64,000 nt of DNA from assembly GCF_001650695.1 (NCBI RefSeq), contig NZ_LWQS01000049.1, positions 1 through 64,000 on the forward strand. The letters are read 5' to 3'. The stretch comes from Chloroflexus islandicus (GTDB taxonomy: Bacteria; Chloroflexota; Chloroflexia; Chloroflexales; Chloroflexaceae). Positions 54,642-64,000 of the stretch are shown here, piece by piece (position 1 is the stretch's first letter; the number at the start of each line of letters is the position of its first letter). Made by a program: the position numbers and the translations under genes. The notes under the pieces were generated by a model. It made no database searches. It was not told the origin of the DNA and was given only the letters and a program-made list of their open reading frames with translations.

Positions 54642-54753
54642 GTCATTGCGAGGGGGCGAAGCCCCCGAAGCAATCTCCCGCTTCAGCGGGAAAAATGTCT
54701 GAGCGGGTAGATACCGTGCTCGCGGGAGATTGCTTCGCTTCGCTCGCACTGAC
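54642..54753 (+). mobile_element. Palindromic element, short form, copy 2
   Basis: Nearly identical to copy 1 through the left half and core, including aaaaatgtctgagcgggtag. The right arm is shorter, with gcttcgcttcgctcgcactgac in two overlapping short repeats and one mismatch in the outer end. Two near-identical copies 460 bp apart imply recent duplication or movement. Confidence 0.78.
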
Positions 54754-54909
54754 AACCGGGGAGCGGGAGCGATGCCTGAGCGAATGGCTGCCGTGCTCAC
54801 AAGCGATTGCCTCGCCTCTGCGGTAAAACTAAAACGTGCAGTACGATAGTACGATAGCCTACGAGTTGCGCATGAGCGCAGCCATGAATACCCACAGGAG
54901 GAACCACCC

Positions 54910-56943
54910 ATGAGCGATACTGAAAAACCTCGCCGCACCCGTCGCAAGAAAGAGGCGCCGGTCGAAGAGGCGACCGCGCCGATGATCGCACCGGCTGCCG
55001 AGACGCCTACCGCCGTGGCCGACGAGCCGTCGGCGGCGACCAAAGCGATGATGGCCAGCATCCTCAGCGAAGATGATATCTATCTCTTCAATCAGGGCAC
55101 CCATTACCGCCTGTACGATAAATTCGGCGCCCAACCGGTCACGATTGAAGGCGTTCCCGGCACCTACTTTGCGGTTTGGGCGCCTAACGCCGAATATGTG
55201 GCCGTGATCGGCGATTGGAATAACTGGGATGCCGGGGCTAATCCGCTGCGCCAGCGCGGTTTTTCCGGCGTGTGGGAAGGGTTTATTCCCCACGTCGGCA
55301 AAGGGATGCGCTATAAGTTCCACATCGCCTCGCGCTATTACGGCTACCGTGAAGACAAGACCGATCCTTTCGGCAGCTACTTTGAAGTTGCGCCGCAGAC
55401 AGCGGCGATTGTCTGGGATCGCGAGTATACGTGGTCGGATCAGCAGTGGATGGCCGAACGCGGCCAGCGCCAGCGGCTCGATGTGCCCATCTCGATCTAC
55501 GAAGTGCATCTCGGTTCGTGGCGGCGCAAGCCCGAAGAGGATAATCGCCCGCTGAATTACCGCGAGTTGGCCCACGAGCTGGTTGAGCACGTCAAAGAAT
55601 GCGGCTTTACCCACGTCGAGTTGTTGCCGGTGACCGAACACCCCTTCTACGGCTCGTGGGGCTACCAGTCAACCGGGATGTTCGCGCCGACTAGCCGTTA
55701 CGGTACGCCGCAAGATTTCATGTACTTTGTTGATTACCTGCACCAAAACGGAATCGGTGTGATTCTAGACTGGGTGCCGAGCCACTTCCCGACTGACGGC
55801 CATGGCCTTGCCTATTTCGACGGCACCCACCTCTATGAGCATGCTGATCCGCGCAAGGGCTATCATCCCGATTGGGGCAGCTACATCTACAACTACGGGC
55901 GCAACGAGGTGCGTAGCTTCCTGATCAGCTCAGCCCTCTGCTGGCTCGATAAGTTCCATATCGATGGTCTGCGGGTTGATGCAGTGGCGAGTATGCTCTA
56001 CCTCGATTACTCGCGCCGGCCCGGCGAGTGGATTCCCAATCAGTACGGCGGGAATGAAAATCTGGAAGCGATTAGCTTCTTGCGCGAACTGAACACACAG
56101 ATTTACAAGTACTACCCCGACGTGCAGACGATCGCCGAAGAGAGCACGGCATGGCCGATGGTCTCGCGCCCGGTCTATGTTGGCGGGTTGGGCTTCGGCT
56201 TCAAGTGGGATATGGGGTGGATGCACGACACGCTGCAATACTTCCACCGCGACCCGATCTATCGCCGCTTCCACCACAATGAGCTGACCTTCCGCGGTCT
56301 CTATATGTTCACCGAGAACTATATTCTGCCGCTCTCGCACGATGAAGTCGTGCATGGCAAGGGGTCACTGCTCGACAAGATGGCGGGTGATGTGTGGCAG
56401 AAGTTTGCTAATCTGCGCCTGCTGTATAGCTACATGTTTGCCCAACCCGGCAAGAAGCTGCTCTTTATGGGCGGCGAGTTCGGCCAGTGGCGCGAATGGT
56501 CGCACGATACCAGCCTTGATTGGCACCTGTTGATGTTCCCGTCGCATCAAGGGGTGCTGCGCACGATCAGCGACCTCAACCGGCTCTACCGCAGTGAGCC
56601 GGCGCTGCACGAGTTCGACTGCGATCCGAAGGGGTTTGAGTGGGTGGACGCCAACGATGCCGACGCCAGCGTCTATAGCTTTTTGCGCAAGAGCCGGCAC
56701 GGCGAGACGATATTGGTCGTGCTGAATGCGACGCCGGTGGTGCGCGAGGATTACCGGGTTGGCGTGCCGGCGGGCGGCTGGTGGCGCGAGCTGTTTAACA
56801 GCGACTCTGAGTACTATTGGGGCAGCGGGCAAGGCAACGCCGGCGGGGTGATGGCCGAAGAGACGCCATCGCATGGCCGGCCCTTCTCGTTGCGGCTGCG
56901 CTTGCCGCCATTGGGGGCGTTGTTCTTTAAACATAATGGCTAA
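54910..56943 (+). CDS. glgB: 1,4-alpha-glucan branching enzyme
   Basis: A 677-residue GH13 enzyme that introduces alpha-1,6 branches into glycogen. ATG 54910 has ggagga 9 bases upstream. The first 60 residues are charged and Ala/Glu-rich, without family similarity. Then come the CBM48 domain ([21 protein letters not shown]), the catalytic barrel with [33 protein letters not shown] with nucleophile Asp357, [10 protein letters not shown] with Glu410 and [14 protein letters not shown] with Asp478, and a C-terminal beta domain. It completes the GlgE pathway begun by the two upstream genes. Confidence 0.95.
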   Translation: MSDTEKPRRTRRKKEAPVEEATAPMIAPAAETPTAVADEPSAATKAMMASILSEDDIYLFNQGTHYRLYDKFGAQPVTIEGVPGTYFAVWAPNAEYVAVIGDWNNWDAGANPLRQRGFSGVWEGFIPHVGKGMRYKFHIASRYYGYREDKTDPFGSYFEVAPQTAAIVWDREYTWSDQQWMAERGQRQRLDVPISIYEVHLGSWRRKPEEDNRPLNYRELAHELVEHVKECGFTHVELLPVTEHPFYGSWGYQSTGMFAPTSRYGTPQDFMYFVDYLHQNGIGVILDWVPSHFPTDGHGLAYFDGTHLYEHADPRKGYHPDWGSYIYNYGRNEVRSFLISSALCWLDKFHIDGLRVDAVASMLYLDYSRRPGEWIPNQYGGNENLEAISFLRELNTQIYKYYPDVQTIAEESTAWPMVSRPVYVGGLGFGFKWDMGWMHDTLQYFHRDPIYRRFHHNELTFRGLYMFTENYILPLSHDEVVHGKGSLLDKMAGDVWQKFANLRLLYSYMFAQPGKKLLFMGGEFGQWREWSHDTSLDWHLLMFPSHQGVLRTISDLNRLYRSEPALHEFDCDPKGFEWVDANDADASVYSFLRKSRHGETILVVLNATPVVREDYRVGVPAGGWWRELFNSDSEYYWGSGQGNAGGVMAEETPSHGRPFSLRLRLPPLGALFFKHNG

Positions 56944-57256
56944 ACGGGGGGCGGGGTGAAAACCTGTCCTAACGGGTTCAAGGGCGGACAGAACGTGTGA
57001 GTACAGATACAGTTTATGGCTTTGCGATGCACCGTTTCACCCTCACCCCCATCCCCTCTCCCACTGGCGCAGGAGAGGGGCGTGCAGAGCCGGACGTTGA
57101 GACATTACACAGCGATCAACGGTTACACTCGACCAAACGTTCTGTCCGCTTGTCAACCCTAACAGGGGCGAGTTGAAAACCCGTCCCAGCGGCCTGTCCA
57201 TTGTGGCAACATAGGGCGGGTTCCCAACCCGCCCCTACGCGAACCTGTATCGTGGA
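56944..57256. repeat. Intergenic region with a TIR element and a hairpin, no gene
   Basis: A TIR element fills 56977-57156. A 9-bp perfect hairpin gggcgggtt/aacccgccc is at 57214-57234. No convincing promoter for treZ is visible. Confidence 0.75.
56977..57156 (+). mobile_element. MITE-like TIR element, copy 4
   Basis: Ends ttcaagggcggacagaacg (56977-56995) and cgttctgtccgcttgtcaa (57138-57156) are inverted with few mismatches. Flanks read CCTAACGGG on the left and CCTAACAGGGG on the right, near-identical direct repeats differing by one inserted base. The internal left module is diverged (gtgtgagtacagatacagtt), while the ccctctcccactgg/gggagagggg and acacagcgatcaac modules are conserved. Confidence 0.72.
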
Positions 57257-59038
57257 ATGCGTATGTTTGATTTACCCCTGCCCGGCGCGGTCTACCGGGC
57301 CGACGGCACAACGGCGTTCACGCTATGGGCGCCAACGGCGACGACGGTTGAATTGATTGTGCTCGATCCAAAGCCGCATGTGGTGGCGATGCAGCCGATC
57401 GGCTACGGCTGTTGGCACGTGGTCACGGCAGCGCCTCCCGGTACGTGCTACCGCTACCGGCTCGACGGATCGCGCGAGCGGCCCGATCCGGCGTCGCGCT
57501 GCCAACCCGACGGCGTGCATGGCCCCTCAGCGGTGGTGGATCATCGCTTTGATTGGAGCGATGCGGCGTGGCGCGGAGTGCCGCTCGCTGATCTAGTCAT
57601 CTACGAGTTGCACGTAGGCACCTTCACGCCAGAAGGTACCTTCGAGGCGATTATTCCCCATCTGCCCATGCTGCGCGATCTCGGCATCACCGCGATCGAG
57701 CTGATGCCGGTAGCACACTTCCCCGGCACGCGCAATTGGGGGTACGATGGCGTTTACCTCTACGCGCCGCATACCGCCTACGGCGGTGTGACGGGTCTCA
57801 AGCGGCTGGTTGATGCCGCCCATGCTCACGGCATGGCGGTGCTGCTCGATGTGGTCTATAACCATTTCGGCCCTGAAGGCAACTATTTGTGGGACATCGC
57901 GCCGCCGGCGTTTACCGACCGCTACCGCACGCCGTGGGGGGCGGCAATCAACTACGACGGGGCCGAGAGTGATCTCGTGCGCTGGTTGATCATCGAAAAT
58001 GCGCTTGAGTGGCTGCGCGAGTACCATCTTGACGGCTTGCGGCTCGATGCCACCCAAGCTATCTTCGATGTGTCGCCCTACCATGTGCTCGAAGAGCTGG
58101 CCGATCGGGTGCGGGCGCAAGCGTTGCGGCTAGGCCGTCCGGCCTACCTCTTCGCCGAGCATCCGCTCAACGATCCGCGCTTTGCCCGTCCCAAAGAGCT
58201 GGGTGGATATGGCCTGACCGGCATCTGGTCGGATGATTTCCACCACGCGCTGCACACACTGTTCACCGGTGAGCAAGACGGCTACTACGAGGGTTTTGGC
58301 CGCATCGAGCAGATGGCGACGGCGATCGAGCGCAGCTTTGTCTTTGCCGGCGAATACTCGCCGCACGCCCGCCGCCGGTTTGGGCGCGATCCGTCTGATT
58401 TGGCCGTCGAGCAATTTGTGGTCTTCGCCCAAAACCACGACCAAGTCGGTAATCGTGCGGTTGGCGACCGGCTGGGAGCGACCCTCAGCGAGGCGCAGAT
58501 GCGGTTGGCAGCGGCAACGGTGCTGCTCAGCCCGTACACGCCGTTGATCTTTATGGGGGAAGAGTATAATGAACCGGCGCCGTTCCAGTACTTTACCGAC
58601 CATAGCGATCCGGCCCTGATCACCGGGGTGCGCGAGGGGCGCAAGCGCGAATTTGCCTACTTCCTCCGCCCCGGCCAAGCCGTGCCCGATCCGCAAGACC
58701 CGGCCACGTTCATGCGTTCAAAGCTGAATCATAGCTTGCGCACAGTGGGGCGGCACGCGGCGCATCAAGCATTCTACCGCGAACTGTTGCGCATCCGGCG
58801 CGAGTTGCCGGGGTTGCGGCAGCGCCCGCGCACCCGCGTGCAAGGGCGGGTGATCGTTGTTGAGTGGCCGGGCATCCGGTTAGTGCTCAATTTCGGCCCC
58901 GATCCGGCGTTGATTGAATTGCCGGCCCAAGTGTGGCAGATTCAGCTTGATAGCGCCGACCCGCCGGCAGCGACCCTGAATCAGGCCAGCGTCGTCTGCG
59001 CCGGCCACAGCGCGGTGCTGCTGGTAGCAACCGCCTAG
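57257..59038 (+). CDS. treZ: Malto-oligosyltrehalose trehalohydrolase
   Basis: A 593-residue GH13 enzyme that releases trehalose from the maltooligosyltrehalose made by TreY. ATG 57257 or 57263 are both possible; neither has a strong ribosome-binding site. The N-terminal CBM48-like domain has FTLWAPTATTVELIV; the barrel has VIYELHVGTFTPEGTF, NWGYDGVYLYAPHTAYGG, VVYNHFGPEGNYL, YHLDGLRLDATQAI with the nucleophile Asp near 264, LFAEHPLNDPRF with Glu near 301, and AQNHDQVGNRAVGDRL with the third acid near 395. It lies upstream of a GH57 gene and treY on the same strand. Confidence 0.94.
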   Translation: MRMFDLPLPGAVYRADGTTAFTLWAPTATTVELIVLDPKPHVVAMQPIGYGCWHVVTAAPPGTCYRYRLDGSRERPDPASRCQPDGVHGPSAVVDHRFDWSDAAWRGVPLADLVIYELHVGTFTPEGTFEAIIPHLPMLRDLGITAIELMPVAHFPGTRNWGYDGVYLYAPHTAYGGVTGLKRLVDAAHAHGMAVLLDVVYNHFGPEGNYLWDIAPPAFTDRYRTPWGAAINYDGAESDLVRWLIIENALEWLREYHLDGLRLDATQAIFDVSPYHVLEELADRVRAQALRLGRPAYLFAEHPLNDPRFARPKELGGYGLTGIWSDDFHHALHTLFTGEQDGYYEGFGRIEQMATAIERSFVFAGEYSPHARRRFGRDPSDLAVEQFVVFAQNHDQVGNRAVGDRLGATLSEAQMRLAAATVLLSPYTPLIFMGEEYNEPAPFQYFTDHSDPALITGVREGRKREFAYFLRPGQAVPDPQDPATFMRSKLNHSLRTVGRHAAHQAFYRELLRIRRELPGLRQRPRTRVQGRVIVVEWPGIRLVLNFGPDPALIELPAQVWQIQLDSADPPAATLNQASVVCAGHSAVLLVATA

Positions 59039-59127
59039 AAGTGACACAACGGCGCAAAGGCGTACCCAATCGCGTACAAGCGTCTTTGCGCCAACGCAAA
59101 TGAAGCTGAAACAACGGAGTACCTACT

Positions 59128-61566
59128 ATGGCCGAGCGGCTGATCTGCATTCACGGCCACTTCTACCAACCGCCACGGGAAAATCCGTGGCTTGAGGCGG
59201 TTGAACAGCAAGACTCGGCGTACCCCTATCACGACTGGAACGAGCGGATCACTGCCGAATGCTACGAGGAAAATGCCGCCTCGCGCATTCTCGACAGCCA
59301 AAACCAGATTGTCCGCATCGTCAATAACTACAGCCGGATCAGCTTCAACTTCGGGCCAACCCTCTTGACGTGGCTGGCCGCGCATGCGCCACAGGTCTAT
59401 CAAGCCATTCTCAACGCCGATCAAGAGAGCCAGCGCTATTTTGGCGCCGGCTCGGCGCTGGCGCAGTGCTACAACCACATGATTATGCCGCTGGCCTCGC
59501 GGCGCGATAAGGTGACGCAGGTGGTCTGGGGCATCCGCGACTTTGTGCATCGCTTTGGCCGCGAACCAGAGGGGATGTGGTTGCCGGAAACGGCGGTTGA
59601 CCTCGAAACGCTCGATATCATGGCCGAGCACGGCATTCGCTTTACGATCTTGGCCCCGACCCAAGCCAGCCACGTGCGCAAAATCGGCGAGATGATTTGG
59701 CATGATGTGAGCGGCGGGCGGATCGATCCGACCCAGCCGTACCTAGTGAAGCTGGCGAGCGGGCGGGCGATCACGGTCTTTTTCTACGATGGGCCGGTGT
59801 CGCGGGCCGTCGCCTTCGAGCGCCTGCTCAGCAGCGGGGTTGGCTTTGCCAACCGCTTGGCCAGCATCTTCAACGACCAGCGTCCGTGGCCGCAACTGGC
59901 CCACATCGCTACCGACGGCGAGACCTATGGCCACCACCACCGCCATGGCGATATGGCGCTGGCCTACGCCCTCCACTACATCGAAGAGACCGGCTTGGCC
60001 AAGCTGACCAATTATGCCTCGTACCTGCAACGCTACCGCCCTACCCACGAAGTGCAGATCATCGAACGCACGGCGTGGAGTTGTGCGCATGGCGTGGGGC
60101 GCTGGTCAACCGATTGTGGCTGCAATACCGGCGGCAATCCGGGTTGGAATCAGGCATGGCGCGCGCCGCTGCGTGCCGCGCTCGACTGGCTGCGCGACAC
60201 GATCGCCCCCCGCTTCGAGGGCTATGCCCGCCGGTTGCTGGTCGATCCGTGGGCCGCGCGCGATGACTATATCAACGTCATTCTCGACCGTTCACCGGAG
60301 AATGTCGCCGCCTTTATTGGCCGGCATGGCCGGGGCCGGCTCGATGAAGGCCAGCGGATTGCGGCGCTGAAGCTGATGGAGTTGCAGCGCCATCTGATGC
60401 TGATGTATACCTCGTGCGGCTGGTTTTTCGATGACTTGAGCGGGATCGAGACCATACAGGTGATGATGTACGCTGGGCGGGCGCTCCAACTGGCTCACGA
60501 GCTGTTTGGCGAAGACTTTGAGCCGGACTTCCTCGACCGGCTGGCGCAGGCGCGCAGCAACCTACCGGCGCGCGGCAACGGGCGCGACCTCTACGAGCGC
60601 CACGTGCGTCCGGCGATGGTCGATCTGCGCAAAGTGGGTGCGCACTACGCGATGACCTCGCTCTTTAATGGCGTGGGCGAGCGTGAACAGATCTATGCCT
60701 ATACCGTCGAGCGTGAAGATTACCATTTGCTCTTGGCAGGCAAGGCGCGTTTGGCCATGGGCCGGATCCGGATTGAATCCAACGTCACTGGCGAAGCGAC
60801 CCGGCTCAGCTTCGGCGTGCTTCACCTCGGCGATCACAACATTTCCGGCGGGGTGCGCGAGTATCAGAGCGAGCAGGCCTACCAGCAACTGATCGAAGAG
60901 TTGAGCGAACTCTTCTTGCGGGCCGATATTCCCGGCGTTATCCGCTTGGTTGACCGCAACTTCGGCCAAGAGCAGTATTCGCTCAAGCTGCTGTTCGGCG
61001 ACGAGCAGCGCCAGATCCTCAACCGCATCCTCACCTCAAGTTTGGCGGAAGCTGAAGCGGCCTACCGGCAGATTTACGAAAACCACGCCCCGCTGATGCG
61101 GTTTTTGGCCAGTATGGGCATGCCGGTGCCGCGCGAGTTTCAGATCGCCGCCGAGTTTGCCATCAACACTGAACTGCGCCGCTTGTTTGAAGCCGACCCG
61201 CTCGATTTCGACCGCATCAACAGTCTGCTGCGCGAGGCGCAACGCTCTGGCGTCACCCTCGATGCCGAAGGGTTGAGTTATGCGCTATCGCGCACCATCC
61301 GGCGCATCAGCGAGACCTTCCAACTCACGCCTGAAGATCGGTCGTTGCTGGCCCACCTCGACGCAGCCGTCGGTTTGGCGCGCAATCTGCCGTTTGAGGT
61401 TGATGTCTGGCATGCCCAAAATGTCTACTACGAGTTGTTGCAGTCTGTTTATCCGCAGATGAAGGCCGAAGCCGAGGCGGGGTACGCCGATGCCCATGCG
61501 TGGGTGCGGCTGTTCCGCGCGCTCGGCGCGAAATTGCGCTTTCGTCTGCCGCCGGGAGAACCATGA
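59128..61566 (+). CDS. GH57-family glycoside hydrolase with DUF3536
   Basis: An 812-residue protein. [20 protein letters not shown] at the start and [15 protein letters not shown] (Glu154, expected nucleophile) are GH57 motifs; [20 protein letters not shown] holds Asp263, a candidate acid. [19 protein letters not shown] and the long C-terminal region (about 300-812) are the DUF3536 block. GH57 enzymes act on alpha-glucans as amylases, branching enzymes or 4-alpha-glucanotransferases; the reaction of DUF3536 members is not known to me. Its location between treZ and treY suggests it trims or rearranges glucan for trehalose production. The ATG is preceded by cggag, and the stop overlaps treY by 4 bp (ATGA). 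Confidence 0.9.
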   Translation: MAERLICIHGHFYQPPRENPWLEAVEQQDSAYPYHDWNERITAECYEENAASRILDSQNQIVRIVNNYSRISFNFGPTLLTWLAAHAPQVYQAILNADQESQRYFGAGSALAQCYNHMIMPLASRRDKVTQVVWGIRDFVHRFGREPEGMWLPETAVDLETLDIMAEHGIRFTILAPTQASHVRKIGEMIWHDVSGGRIDPTQPYLVKLASGRAITVFFYDGPVSRAVAFERLLSSGVGFANRLASIFNDQRPWPQLAHIATDGETYGHHHRHGDMALAYALHYIEETGLAKLTNYASYLQRYRPTHEVQIIERTAWSCAHGVGRWSTDCGCNTGGNPGWNQAWRAPLRAALDWLRDTIAPRFEGYARRLLVDPWAARDDYINVILDRSPENVAAFIGRHGRGRLDEGQRIAALKLMELQRHLMLMYTSCGWFFDDLSGIETIQVMMYAGRALQLAHELFGEDFEPDFLDRLAQARSNLPARGNGRDLYERHVRPAMVDLRKVGAHYAMTSLFNGVGEREQIYAYTVEREDYHLLLAGKARLAMGRIRIESNVTGEATRLSFGVLHLGDHNISGGVREYQSEQAYQQLIEELSELFLRADIPGVIRLVDRNFGQEQYSLKLLFGDEQRQILNRILTSSLAEAEAAYRQIYENHAPLMRFLASMGMPVPREFQIAAEFAINTELRRLFEADPLDFDRINSLLREAQRSGVTLDAEGLSYALSRTIRRISETFQLTPEDRSLLAHLDAAVGLARNLPFEVDVWHAQNVYYELLQSVYPQMKAEAEAGYADAHAWVRLFRALGAKLRFRLPPGEP

Positions 61567-64000
61567 TTGATGTAGAACCGCGCATTCCATGCGCAACCTA
61601 CCGTTTGCAACTGAACGCTGATCTGACCTTCACCGATGTCGCTAAGCTGGTTCCCTACTTTGCCGACCTTGGCATAAGCGACCTGTATTTCTCGCCGATC
61701 CTGACCCCGCGCGCCGGTAGCCGGCACGGCTACGACATTACCGACCACTCGCAACTCAACCCTGAATTGGGCGGGGCCGAGGGTTTTGCCCAGCTCGCCG
61801 AGGCGCTACGCGCCCATCACCTCGGCTTGATCCTCGATGTAGTGCCCAACCACATGGGCATCGGCGATCTGCGCAACTATTGGTGGCGCGATGTGCTCGA
61901 AAACGGGCCGAGTTCGGTGTTTGCCCCCTACTTCGACATTGACTGGGATCCGGTGCCGCCTGAATTGCACGGCAAGGTGTTGTTGCCGGTGTTGGGCGAT
62001 CAATATGGCGTGATTCTCGAACGGGGCGAGTTACGTTTGTCCTACGATGACGATGGCGGGTTTAGCTTGGGCTACTGGGAGCACCGCTTCCCGCTTAATC
62101 CGCGCAGTTATGCCGATATTTTGGCCCACCGGCTCGACGATCTATTAGGTGAACTAGGGCCGGATCATCCCGACGCGATTGAGTTGCAGAGCATCATTAC
62201 CGCGATTGGCTATTTGCCGGCGCGCCACGAGACGGCGCCTGAGCGGGTGATCGAGCGCAACCGCGAAAAAGAGGTGATCAAGCGCCGGATCGCGACGCTG
62301 GCGGCGGCCAGCGAACCGGTGCGCCGGATGATCGCGCAGGCGCTGGCCGATTACAACGGCGATCCCGCCGATCCGAAAAGTTTTGACTTGCTTGATGCTT
62401 TGATCGCTCGCCAATCGTACCGGCTGGCGTTCTGGCGGGTGGCGACCGAAGAGATCAACTACCGTCGCTTTTTCGATATCAACGATTTGGCCGCCATCCG
62501 GGTTGAGCTACCGGAAGTGTTGCAAGCGACCCACGATCTAATCTTGCGCTTGTTGGCTGAGGGGATTGCCACCGGCGCCCGCATCGATCACCCTGATGGC
62601 CTGTGGCAGCCAGCAGCCTACTTCCGCCAATTGCAAGAGAGCTACCTGCGCTATGCGGCGGCGGGGCGCTTTGGCGGCAGCGCCCCCGCTGATCTCGATG
62701 AGCAGATTCGCGAGCGGTTGGCGCAGGCTGAGCGCGGCGAACGGTTGTGGCCGCTCTATGTGGTAGCCGAGAAGATTCTCAGCCACGGCGAACCGTTGCC
62801 CGCCGATTGGGCGGTGGCCGGCACTACCGGTTACGATTTCCTCAACCAGATCGGCGGCGTCTTGATCGACCGCAGCAGCCAGCGCGCGCTCAACCGGCTC
62901 TATAGCCAGTTTGCCGGGCCGCAACCCACCTTCGCCAATCTGGTCAACAGCAAAAAGAAGGAGATTATGCTGGTCGCGCTGGCGAGCGAAGTCAACACCC
63001 TCAGCCATCTGCTCGACCGGCTGGCCGAGCGCACCCGCCGCTACCGCGACTTTACTCTCAACAGCCTCACCTTCGCCATCCGCGAAGTGATCGCCGGCAT
63101 GCCGGTCTACCGCAGCTACATCAGCACCAATGGCGTGGTCAGCGAGCGCGACGAGCAGGCGATCCGGGCAGCGGTGCGCGAGGCGAAACGGCGCAACCCG
63201 CGCACGGCGGCGCAGATCTTCGACTTTATCGAAGAGACGTTGCTCTTGCGCAATCTCGACCACTTTGCGCCGGAAGTGCGCGATGACGTGGTGCGCTTTG
63301 TGATGAAGTTTCAGCAACTGAGCGGGCCGGTGATGGCGAAGGGGGTGGAGGACACGGCCTTCTACGTCTACAACCGGCTGGTCGCGCTCAATGAGGTGGG
63401 CGGACACCCCGAACTCTTTGGCAACGACGTGGCCGAGCTGCATCAGGCTGCCCAAGAGCGGCAACGGCACTGGCCGCACAGTATGGTGACAACCTCCACC
63501 CACGATACCAAACGCAGCGAAGATGTGCGGGCTCGTATCAGCGTGTTGAGCGAGCTGCCCGACGAATGGCGCAAGCACGTCGTGCAATGGAGCCGGCTGA
63601 ATGCGGCGAAGCGCAGCCAGATCGAGGGTGGGATGGCGCCGAGCCGCAATGACGAGTATCTGCTCTATCAGACGCTGGTTGGGGCGTGGGAAGGGATGGA
63701 GCATCTGCCCCGCTTCACCGAGCGGATGGTCGCCTATATGGAAAAGGCCACCCGTGAGGCGAAGGTCAATACGAGCTGGATCAACCCCAACGCCGAGTAC
63801 GATGCCGCGGTGCAACGCTTCGTCACCGGCATTCTCGACCCGCGCCGTTCGCGCCGGTTTCTCGAGAGCCTTGATGCGTTCGCCAAGCGGGTCGCGTTTT
63901 TCGGTCGTTTCAACAGCCTGACCCAAACTCTCGTGCGGCTGGCGACGCCGGGGGTGCCCGATCTCTATCAGGGATGCGAACTGTGGGATTTGAGTCTGGT
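61563..64000 (+). CDS. treY: Malto-oligosyltrehalose synthase, 3' end beyond the window
   Basis: The first 812 codons of a GH13 enzyme, typically about 900-970 residues, that turns the reducing end of maltooligosaccharides into an alpha,alpha-1,1 linkage. The frame has no stop before the window edge. [19 protein letters not shown] at the start, [46 protein letters not shown] with the nucleophile Asp near 342, [13 protein letters not shown] with Glu near 403, [29 protein letters not shown] and [17 protein letters not shown] are all diagnostic. ggaga lies 4 bases before the ATG, and the 4-bp overlap with the GH57 gene indicates translational coupling. Confidence 0.96.
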   Translation, partial: MIDVEPRIPCATYRLQLNADLTFTDVAKLVPYFADLGISDLYFSPILTPRAGSRHGYDITDHSQLNPELGGAEGFAQLAEALRAHHLGLILDVVPNHMGIGDLRNYWWRDVLENGPSSVFAPYFDIDWDPVPPELHGKVLLPVLGDQYGVILERGELRLSYDDDGGFSLGYWEHRFPLNPRSYADILAHRLDDLLGELGPDHPDAIELQSIITAIGYLPARHETAPERVIERNREKEVIKRRIATLAAASEPVRRMIAQALADYNGDPADPKSFDLLDALIARQSYRLAFWRVATEEINYRRFFDINDLAAIRVELPEVLQATHDLILRLLAEGIATGARIDHPDGLWQPAAYFRQLQESYLRYAAAGRFGGSAPADLDEQIRERLAQAERGERLWPLYVVAEKILSHGEPLPADWAVAGTTGYDFLNQIGGVLIDRSSQRALNRLYSQFAGPQPTFANLVNSKKKEIMLVALASEVNTLSHLLDRLAERTRRYRDFTLNSLTFAIREVIAGMPVYRSYISTNGVVSERDEQAIRAAVREAKRRNPRTAAQIFDFIEETLLLRNLDHFAPEVRDDVVRFVMKFQQLSGPVMAKGVEDTAFYVYNRLVALNEVGGHPELFGNDVAELHQAAQERQRHWPHSMVTTSTHDTKRSEDVRARISVLSELPDEWRKHVVQWSRLNAAKRSQIEGGMAPSRNDEYLLYQTLVGAWEGMEHLPRFTERMVAYMEKATREAKVNTSWINPNAEYDAAVQRFVTGILDPRRSRRFLESLDAFAKRVAFFGRFNSLTQTLVRLATPGVPDLYQGCELWDLSL

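Larger units (their letters stand above)
54064..54909. repeat. Repeat-filled intergenic region between treS-mak and glgB
   Basis: This 846-bp gap holds a 26-bp tandem repeat, two palindromic elements and one TIR element, listed separately. The last 110 bp before glgB lack repeats and contain a duplicated gtacgatag (54842-54860); ggagga precedes the glgB ATG. No gene is called. Confidence 0.85.

Overview
This is a GC-rich bacterial chromosome segment. Its content (a TreS-maltokinase fusion with GlgE and TreYZ, several lipoproteins with a C-terminal Cys lipobox, a Flp-type pilin, dispersed hairpin-rich intergenic repeats) suggests a member of the Chloroflexota, most likely Chloroflexus-like. 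That assignment is inference: there is no rRNA gene or other marker here, and I see no tRNA gene.

Layout. 1-595: a 76-bp tandem repeat. 596-4338: an alpha/beta hydrolase and a DinG-type helicase with an exonuclease domain. 4339-7952: a repeat-rich accessory stretch with a decayed defence-type locus (3' fragment of hsdR, a deleted and frameshifted tcmP, an intact three-Cys DUF5131 gene). 7953-10953: PQQ-type sugar dehydrogenase lipoprotein, a second hydrolase, a Crp/Fnr regulator and a Flp pilin. 11124-18259: a nucleotide-sugar cluster (DegT aminotransferase, three SDRs, RfbF, RfbC-like epimerase, SAF-domain oxidoreductase). 18457-19245: a cell-surface DUF4397 protein. 20135-22493: a type II restriction-modification pair of the AvaI/BsoBI type. 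22546-32386: an ATPase, a solute-binding lipoprotein, a Crp regulator, a glycosyltransferase, glcDE and gpmI. 32486-36613: a hybrid histidine kinase coupled to a polyamine-type binding lipoprotein gene that is out of frame at a run of nine G. 36787-44204: recJ, gmd, an XRE regulator, sucC, a Dam-type methylase and a DUF885 protein. 45129-48367: an acetyltransferase and a 14-repeat secreted protein. 48586-64000: a glycogen/trehalose cluster (glgE, treS-mak, glgB, treZ, a GH57 enzyme, treY cut by the window end).

How the genes fit together. The last 15 kb encodes every step of a possible glucan-trehalose cycle: TreY and TreZ release trehalose from glucan, TreS converts trehalose to maltose, its fused kinase makes maltose 1-phosphate, GlgE extends glucan with it, and GlgB branches the product. 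The 11-18 kb cluster would make a CDP- or UDP-linked modified sugar for surface polysaccharide, but it contains no glycosyltransferase.

The intergenic DNA is unusually rich in short mobile-looking repeats. Two families stand out. One is an element of about 190 bp with 18-bp inverted ends (TTCAAGGGCGGACAGAAC), in four near-complete copies, three of them between direct repeats that differ from copy to copy. The other is a nested palindromic element bounded by GTCATTGCGAG and CTCGCAATGAC.
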